Shown one piece after another: positions 59,101 to 64,000 of a stretch of DNA of 64,000 nucleotides; the stretch's first letter is position 1, and each line of letters begins with the position of its first letter. The notes under the pieces were generated by a model. That model did not search any database, was not told the DNA's origin, and saw nothing but the letters and a program-made list of their open reading frames with translations. This DNA comes from Parelaphostrongylus tenuis (Eukaryota; Nematoda; Chromadorea; Rhabditida; Metastrongylidae). A program made the position numbers and the translations under genes. Location of the stretch: assembly GCA_019055375.1 (NCBI GenBank), contig JAHQIW010000280.1, positions 1 to 64,000 on the forward strand, in the 5' to 3' direction.

Positions 59101-62100
59101 TAGAATTTCTTTTTTCAGCCGCTTAGCGGCGGTATGATGTTAAGAATATACATCCAATATTGTTGAGTACCGTGCAAGAGCGCTTGTGACGCAGTGGTTG
59201 GAGGTGGTCGACGCCGCACACAAGGTCGAGGGTTCGATCTCACGCTTATGGCTCACCAAGCCATCCATCCCTCCGGGATTGGTGAATTCGTCCAGAGTGG
59301 TGTCAAAGCTGTCTAGGCGGATAAGCAGCATCGACTCGATACAGCGGGAGGCCACTGCGAGTCATTGAAAGACCAAATAAACATTCAGTCACCTCAAACG
59401 CAGAAAAAAAATCAAAGGCGATTGCATGGAGCATCTCTCAAAGATTGATGAACGCCGAAATCTTCAATTTTTCAAGCTTTTATAACTGTGCAAGACTTCG
59501 GACGTCGGACGGGATTCGAACCCGCACTTCAATTTTTTGGGAGGCCTGCTAATTAATGCACCACTGGCGCTCCTGTTTCGCCATCACTCTTTCTTCGCCA
59601 CAATTGTATCGATATGTCAGTAACCAACCGTGTAAGATGTGGCTCAGGTAGCCGATATTGGCATTCAGCCCAGTTATGCGGACAGATAGTGGTATATGTG
59701 TATCACCTGTATCACCTGTCGTCCCGTTGATCTTCGAGTGACTCAAGCGGGTACCAGCAACTCTTCCATGTTTTCGCGTGCAAGAGTAGCCCAGTGGTCC
59801 TTCTCGCTCTAGGGATTCGCTGAGCATCATATCTTTCTTCTATCGCTTTCTTGAAGAAATCGAACCAACGGGTCGGTGGTCTTCCTGTAGAGCGCTTGAT
59901 ATCCCGGGGAATCCAGTCGGTAACGGCTCTCGTCCATCGGCTGTCGTTGAAGCGTATCACGTGTCCGGCCCACCTTATTTTCGATATCCCGGCGTGTAGA
60001 ACGGGCTGTATTGTGTAATCAGTTGAAATTCTGTTCTCAGTAATCTCTATAGCGGTGTTATGATCTTATAAATACATATCCAATACTGTTGGGTGATATG
60101 CAAAGATTTGAACGTCGGATGGTATTGAAACCGGCATATCAGCCTTTCCGGAGGCGCGTGTCGAAGGAATGGTGACCGAACAGGAGTGCCGGTAGTGTAA
60201 TGGCTAACACACGTCCCCAGAAAAAGTATAATGCTGATTCGAACCTAGGCGACGTTTAAAGTTTTTGCATATCACTTAACAATATTGGATATATTTTGAA
60301 TGATTACCAAAAATCTAGTGCAGTCATCTATCCACAGACCTTAGCCGAGCATACAAAGAAGACCCAGGGGAACCGTAATATTATTTTCGCTGCTAGAACG
60401 CAGTAAGAAGGGCTTTTCAGGAGTTGAAAACATCAGAATCGTCAAAATTTACGCATTGAAAAACTATTAAAATCGTGATAACTATTACTTGAGCAAACAT
60501 ATCATATGGTCTGCTAATGGGCTCTTGTAGCCCGATACACGTGTTTCACCCTTGCAGCCTCGTCAGTGGGGCAAGCCCTTCTTCTTTGGCCAATCTTCTC
60601 GGGGTGTTCCATCCCCTTACATAGAGTAGGCGACGACATACGATTCACATGTGCCGTCATGTGAAATAAGTCGCTAGATCGGCAGTGTTTTGCACTCGAT
60701 TGTTCTTGGCTGGTATGTTTAGAATATTATACCGTTTGTTCCGAGTGTTCTCTTGAGACCACGTAATCGAGTGCAAAAAACTGCCGATCTATTGATTTAG
60801 TTCACTTGACGGCAAGTGTGAATCGTACGTCATTGCCTAGTCTATGAGGCGATGGAACACCCCTGAGAGGATTGGCTCAAACATGAAGGGCCTGCACTAC
60901 TGACGAGGCTGCCGTGGCTGAAACACGTGTATTGAGGTGTACAAAGGCCCTAAACAGACCACATGACATGTTGGCTCAAAGGGGCGAGGTGACTAGTTGA
61001 GGTACACGATTGTTTAAAGGCCTTTCTCACTAGACAGAACTTTTCTCCTATACACTTAACAATCATTCGAAAACTTAACTATCTGCAATTTCAACAACAT
61101 ACTTGATTTTTGGGAAATCTTCTTATTGTGTTGTATCAGCGGAGATAAAATTTTGTTTCACACTCAGTTTGATTTCTTTGCTCGGCTGGGGCTTGTAGAT
61201 GACTTTTTGCCAAACTTTCAATAGTCTTTCGATAGTCCAAACCTTGAGGATTTCGATGCTGTGGTTAATTTTTTAAAAGGTTCTTATAGAACGCTGTAAG
61301 AGCGAAAAGAAGATTGCGTTTTGCATTTGAAGTTTTTATCGCACCTAAAAGTTATATGTGCGCGAAGAACATATGGTCATGTAGAGAAGATCATGAAGTA
61401 TCAGTGCAACGCAGGAAATCTTATGTTTCGCTTTCCAAATGGAGAAAAACCGTAAATGGATAACGAAAACCGCGCTCTTTTTGCGAGTTGCACTGTGCGA
61501 TTGATCAACTGCCGTCCTTGAGGAATTAAATCACTGATAAGAACCACAGTAAGCCGTAACAATAGAATGCCCTTGTAGCTTCTGTGTGGGAGTAAAAATG
61601 GATAATTAACACGGAATCACTTCCCAATTTCAATTGCTTAGCTTGCTTTAGAACTTTCATGAGATGAATTTAGTGAGTTCGACCTTCAAAAGTGCAAAGT
61701 AGAGCCACATAGTTCCCTAAGAACAGCAGTTTTGGTGCACCCATCGTGACCCAAAACGACACGAGGCTTTGTTATTCATTTACGGCTAATTCTCCGTCTC
61801 AAGAAAAATTTCCAGGTTTTTCCGTAGCTCAAATGATCCATGTTTTTCTATACACCGTTCCATGTTTTTGGTGCATATAAAACATTTATTTGTGGAAAGG
61901 AAGCGCGTGTTTACAATACAGTCGCACTGCTGTTGGCTTTCAAGCAGATTATATCATCTTGTCAAAAGTTGCGGAAATTTATTACAGAATAAATGTTTTA
62001 GTTATGATAAACCCATTGATGTAGAGTGATGTGCAAGACATTTGCGTCAGGCGGGACATGAACCCGCATTTTACCCAGTCCTGTCGCGCGTGATCTATCC

Positions 62101-63322
62101 TTTGCACCACCGTCAGCGTAACTGGTTCAAATGTCGATAGCGACTACGTGGGCCAAACCGTTGACGGTTGGTTGCTGACAGGTAGATGTATTGTAGCCTA
62201 GAAAGAGTGTTATCAAAACAGACGTTGGTGGTGCTACGGATTGATTCACGCGGATTCGGCGAAATGCGGGGTCAAGTCCCGGCTGACGCAAATGTTTTGC
62301 ATATCACTCTACGTCAGTGGTTATATTTGTAGCATCATATCATCGCTTGAAGCGGTTAAATAAAAAGAGCTCTATTAGTTTTGATATTTTTTTTTATCTC
62401 ATGCGACATCAGGAAATTGAAAATAATTGCTGGAAGTGAGAAAACATTGAAAAGTTTGTTGCACACGATGTCACTTCGTCGATAACTCTCGACGGTTTTT
62501 TTAAGTTAGCAGCCAAGGGCCCTCTATATAGTAGAAATACCTCTGTAGAATCTCTTCGAAGATTTTTCACTTATATGACAATAGTGTACCCCAAAAATCC
62601 AAACCTTATTATAGCAATTGCTATTAAACCTTCTACGAAGCTTAAGCCACGAGTTAGCCATTCCGAAAGCAAATCGTAACATTTTCTTCGTTACTAAAGC
62701 GCAGTAAAATTTCCAGAAACCAAGTTCGGGCTTAGATTCACCTTTTCCGGGGCTATCGAATGCCTATCAGAATATTGTGAGGAAGCTTTGGACAACCAAA
62801 AGGGTATTTGAGCCCGCTTGTACAGTCTAATGTACACGCCGTCTCTAATGGGCTAATCGCCCGACTTACATGTGTAAATAATTTGAGTAATTCAGTTTAT
62901 AGGAAGATCTGAGGTTTTTTTTCACACGATAATACTATAATGAGACGTCTTAAGTAAGCAGTGGTTGGGTTTATCTCGTTTGATAGAAGATGTTATTGCC
63001 AATTTCACCGAAATTTCTTATTTCAGTGGCTGTCATGAGTGCTGGTGCTGCGGATCGTCCGATAATGCCAGGTGCTCCAGTGATGCCAAGGTCTAATTAG
63101 ATAGATTTACAGGCTCTTCCATTCCACAGACTTTGAGATTTTTCTAGGTTATCCAAGCAAAACTGTCCGGATGTTGAAGTTATTGAAAATTGTTCGGCGA
63201 AAAGGCAAGAGTCCAACGACGACGGGTCACTTGAAACGCCCAGCAAGAAGAAAATTCCCAGCCTATTGGACGGTCTCACGATCAAACCTCGTAGAAAACC
63301 GCACGATGACGAACGAAAGTAA
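53145..63322 (+). CDS. Multi-exon gene of unknown function, Ser/Gln/Pro-rich
   Basis: Exons supported by splice sites and phase: 53145-53260 (SQVEVNRSGTTSVSSVSQLV), 53640-53699 (HYQSLFTPDPPAAPIQPHR), 55050-55113 (ASSAYVDQIAQPSFQTAQPF), 55471-55609 (NTSIGSLSSNHGYAGFEAGV, SFQKDIVQRTPLS, donor GTAAGT), possibly 57683-57722 (NRKRLLILNEEEM), 63027-63090 (AVMSAGAADRPIMPGAPVMP) and 63148-63322 (LSKQNCPDVEVIENCSAKRQ, PSKKKIPSLLDGLTIKPRRK, stop TAA). The joins 53640-55050, 55050-55471 and 63027-63148 are phase-perfect; 53145 to 53640 is not, so an exon or donor is missed. The intron 55.6-63.0 kb is full of repeats. No domain recognised. Low complexity and a basic tail suggest a nuclear or regulatory protein (inference). 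The first exon is not identified. Confidence 0.55.
53836..54590 (-). mobile_element. RTE-type retrotransposon 3' end, copy 2
   Basis: Minus strand, 227 open codons: TIFECSIYIYLGREINMTND, RTKNIRLRAHLFDSTIIRAL, SKIRWAGHVMRFNNNRWTRA, ending at CGACAGGTGATACAGGTG tail repeats. 5'-truncated. It lies in the intron between 53699 and 55050 of the plus-strand gene, in antisense. Confidence 0.8.
55150..55425 (+). mobile_element. SINE family 2 copy (diverged) in an intron
   Basis: GTGCGTGTAGCCAAGTGGTT head, body TCACCAATCCCTCGCGGGTC, tail GAGCTCCATCCTTTTTC. Sits between exons 55113 and 55471. Confidence 0.65.
55745..55900 (+). other. GC-rich patch with a truncated tRNA-like end
   Basis: A G/C-rich run (gacggcgggccccacagcgc and following) precedes 55841-55888, where GTGCTGG pairs with CTAGCAC around the box B-like GGTTCAATCCC. 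There is no D arm, so this is a tRNA fragment or chance. Confidence 0.3.
56553..56762. mobile_element. Short terminal-inverted-repeat element, copy 1
   Basis: Homologous to 63692-63899 over the central GTGCATGCATGTCTGGC and CCCACGAGACGCGACG segments; ends GATCCTCAAAAGG. The TIRs are degraded. A piece of the same family borders both duplicated blocks (1-120 and 43213-43320). Confidence 0.6.
56820..57060 (+). mobile_element. Hammerhead-bearing palindromic element, fragment d (right arm)
   Basis: AGATTGGCTCAAACGAAAGG matches 60868 in copy f. It is followed by a damaged core UUGAUGA, GGACGGAAGCC, GAAACACGUGUCU at 56984-57013. No clear left arm. Lies in the last long intron of the plus-strand gene. 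Confidence 0.5.
57110..57575. mobile_element. Head-to-head SINE family 2 pair
   Basis: A minus-strand SINE 2 body (57110-57275) abuts a plus-strand copy (57285-57575: CAGAGGTGCTCTGCACGCAC, AGGATCTCGCGTTCGTG, tail GAGAGTTTTATTC). Their inner parts are inverted repeats of each other. Confidence 0.6.
57735..57905 (+). mobile_element. tRNA-arm family, single right arm, joined to a Penelope-type tail
   Basis: GTCGGTGGTGCAGAAGAAGA, GCGTTCGAGTCCCACGCC and AAATGTTTTGCACATCACTC identify the arm. At 57840 it passes into GAAGACGAAATTGTCGAAAC, GTCAGCC and an A/T tail like the Penelope 3' end. Confidence 0.5.
58068..58138 (-). tRNA. tRNA-Gly (anticodon CCC)
   Basis: 71 nt on the minus strand. Acceptor GCACCAA/TTGGTGC is fully paired, D arm GGTGTAGCGGTATCAT, anticodon stem GTACC/GGTAC around loop CTCCCAA (anticodon CCC), T stem CCGGG/CCCGG with loop TTCGACT, discriminator A. 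Box A (GGTGTAGCGGT) and box B (GGTTCGACTCC) are good. Unlike the tRNA-derived repeats nearby it has every stem intact and no repeat tail, so it is probably a working gene. Confidence 0.85.
58489..58532 (-). ncRNA. Hammerhead motif, left arm of e (one helix II mismatch)
   Basis: Minus strand: CUGACGA, GAUC-GCAA-GACC, GAAA, C-ACGU-GUA. One A-C mismatch in helix II and a partly mismatched helix I; the conserved core is complete. Confidence 0.55.
58826..58868 (+). ncRNA. Type-I hammerhead ribozyme, core intact (right arm of e)
   Basis: GCUCAA, CUGACGA (58832-58838), GAUC-GCAA-GAUC (perfect helix II with a GNRA tetraloop), GAAA (58851-58854), C-ACGU-GUA, UCGGGC. Helix I has five of six pairs. Predicted cut between 58862 and 58863. 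Confidence 0.7.
59117..59640 (-). mobile_element. tRNA-arm palindrome (left arm and centre) split by a SINE 2
   Basis: CCGCTTAGCGGCGGTATGAT and ATATACATCCAATATTGTTG begin the minus-oriented arm. After the SINE 2 it resumes at TGTGCAAGACTTCGGACG, with box B in reverse (GGGATTCGAACCCGC), and continues into the family centre (GATATGTCAGTAACCAACCG). Confidence 0.6.
59172..59465 (+). mobile_element. SINE family 2 copy nested in a tRNA-arm palindrome
   Basis: AGAGCGCTTGTGACGCAGTG head, GAGGGTTCGATCTCACG box B, tail GAAATCTTCAATTTTTC. The flanks gtgcaag on both sides fit a short duplication of the host site. Confidence 0.7.
59700..60004 (-). mobile_element. RTE-type retrotransposon 3' end, copy 3
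   Basis: Minus strand, 5'-truncated to about 305 bp: SRWTRAVTDWIPRDIKRSTG, RWFDFFKKAIEERYDAQRIP. The tail shows two TGATACAGG units, the clearest case of the simple-repeat 3' end. Confidence 0.8.
60035..60310. mobile_element. tRNA-arm palindrome, two arms
   Basis: Left: ACATATCCAATACTGTTGGG, GATATGCAAAGATTTGAACG (reverse tRNA-like). Right: AGTGCCGGTAGTGTAATGGC (box A), GATTCGAACCTAGGCGACG (box B), TTTTTGCATATCACTTAACA, ATATTGGATAT. The outer ends pair closely. Confidence 0.65.
60485..60985. mobile_element. Hammerhead-bearing palindromic element, copy f
   Basis: Arms pair from GAGCAAACATATCATATGGTC / GACCACATGACATGTTGGCTC through CATAGAGTAGGCGACGACAT to ATCGAGTGCA near the centre. Hammerhead-like cores at 60536-60572 (minus: CUGACGA, GAAACACGUGUAUCGGGC) and 60896-60940 (plus: CUGACGA, GGCU/GGCU helix II, GAAACACGUGUA) keep the catalytic bases but have weakened helices. 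No target duplication found. Confidence 0.65.
61000..61985. other. Intron sequence with no supported feature
   Basis: Contains diverged pieces of a repeat also seen near 45.8, 47.1, 48.0, 48.9 and 54.65 kb (aatgatnactaacnctnttatg with ttcgaaagctt-like sequence). No exon with good splice sites. Confidence 0.4.
61995..62370. mobile_element. tRNA-arm palindrome, fullest copy
   Basis: Left arm (minus) 61995-62117: TGTAGAGTGATGTGCAAGAC, GGCGGGACATGAACCCGC, GCACCACCGTCAGCG. Centre of about 95 bp (GTAACTGGTTCAAATGTCGA to GCCTAGAAAGAGTGTTATC). Right arm (plus) 62218-62370: GTTGGTGGTGCTACGGATTG, GGGGTCAAGTCCCGGC, TGACGCAAATGTTTTGCATA, ending in a small hairpin CGCTTGAAGCG and AAATAAAAAG. Confidence 0.7.
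62400..63026. other. Intron sequence, nothing recognised
   Basis: A/T-rich sequence ending in the polypyrimidine tract and TTTCAG acceptor of the exon at 63027. Confidence 0.4.
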
Positions 63323-63334
63323 TCGACAGAAATT

Positions 63335-63670
63335 CTTTTTTCAACCGATGTTGAGTGATGTGTAAAATTTATAACCTCGCACGGGAGTTGAACTCAAGTC
63401 TTTCCTTTTCTGGCGGCGCATGCTAGCCATTGCACTACCGGGGCTGCTGTTCTGCTGTTACTTTTTCTGAGGCTGTCTGCGTAACTGGGTTCAATGTCGG
63501 TATGTGCTCACCAGGCCATATCGTTGGTGGTTGGTAGATGACTGAATCGATACCTTGTATTGCGGAAAGAGTGATATTAGGACAGGAGCCGGCTAATGTA
63601 GTAGCTGGCAAGCGCCGTTTGGAAATATGAGAAAGTGAAAGGGTTTTACTCCCACCCGGGATTGCATACT
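63335..63670. mobile_element. tRNA-arm palindrome, diverged copy
   Basis: Left arm: CGATGTTGAGTGATGTGTAA, GGAGTTGAACTCAAGTC, CCATTGCACTACCGGGGCTG. Centre GCGTAACTGGGTTCAATGTC to CGGAAAGAGTGATATTAGG closely matches the centre at 62 kb. Right arm AGGAGCCGGCTAATGTAGTA is decayed. Lies just 3' of the stop codon at 63320. Confidence 0.6.
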
Positions 63671-63691
63671 AATCAGTGTTATTGGATAACC

Positions 63692-63899
63692 CTTTGAGGG
63701 CCACCGTTGGTAGGCAGGCGGCATCGCGCCGTCGCTTTTGCGGCAGTCGCAGTCAGGCAGCATCTGCATATCTGTGCATGCATGTCTGGCTGTCTCCCGC
63801 CTGCCTTCCCACGAGACGCGACGTCGCCATTGCAGTAGCTGAGTGGGATTTGACGTCGCCCGGCTTACTACGAAACGTACGACGTGGTCCTCAAAGGGA
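63692..63899. mobile_element. Short terminal-inverted-repeat element, copy 2 (MITE-like)
   Basis: About 208 bp with inverted ends CCCTTTGAGGGCCAC and GTGGTCCTCAAAGGG (one mismatch). G/C-rich interior with GTGCATGCATGTCTGGC. No coding capacity. Confidence 0.65.
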
Positions 63900-64000
63900 T
63901 ACAGAAATGGTTTTGAATGTGTGGCGAACGTCTCTGAGTCACCATAGAATTCTTCAGGTGTCCTCATCAACCAAATGCTTCACGCCATAATATAACTTTT

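Noticed and set aside
1..64000. CRISPR arrays, bacterial operons or ribosomal RNA genes
   Set aside because: None seen; intron signals and repeat types are those of a nematode nuclear genome.

Overview
The window looks like nuclear DNA of a clade V (rhabditid/strongylid) nematode, probably an animal parasite related to hookworms. The reasons are a Caenorhabditis-like STI-1/HOP sequence, nematode splice sites (TTTCAG acceptors, GTAAGT donors), a bandit-like mariner, RTE-type non-LTR fragments, and many small tRNA-derived repeats. Genes are sparse and most of the DNA is repeat. Family assignments are from reading alone; no database was searched.

Left part (1-38.6 kb): four related 7-8 kb units, A1 (about 2.1-10.3 kb), B1 (10.3-18.6), A2 (22.4-29.6) and B2 (29.6-38.6), with a partial fifth unit C (38.8-41.5). 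An old A/B duplication was followed by a larger one copying A+B. A head-to-head pair of Penelope-like elements (18.57-22.44 kb) sits exactly at the junction of the two A+B copies. Each unit carries a tiny minus-strand gene whose exons are 73, 66 and 95 nt in A1, B1 and B2. A2 has lost its last exon at the Penelope junction. A second, plus-strand, mostly decayed gene lies beside it. A1 and A2 also hold a dead mariner, inside intron 2 of the small gene in A1.

Middle (38.6-47 kb): a 5'-truncated, intronless sti-1 retrocopy with a perfect 12-bp target duplication, inserted in unit C. A second copy of the window's first 1.3 kb lies at 43.2-44.97 kb and gives empty-site evidence for two small insertions.

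Right part (47-64 kb): a trans-spliced small gene (47.3-48.0 kb) and a plus-strand multi-exon gene of unknown function (about 53.1-63.3 kb), whose introns are packed with SINEs, RTE 3' ends, foldbacks and MITEs. One intact tRNA-Gly(CCC) is present at 58.1 kb.

The most unusual finding is a family of palindromic elements (2.3, 27.4, 49.9, 56.9, 58.4 and 60.5 kb) whose arms carry type-I hammerhead ribozyme cores, several intact, with a palindromic CACGUG helix III. They have 11-13 bp target duplications and a 3' tail on one side only, which suggests retrotransposition rather than cut-and-paste. A second palindromic family carries head-to-head tRNA-like arms (44.6, 45.5, 57.7, 59.1, 60.0, 62.0 and 63.3 kb). 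A 2.4-kb foldback (49.7-52.1 kb) combines hammerhead-like and tRNA-like modules.
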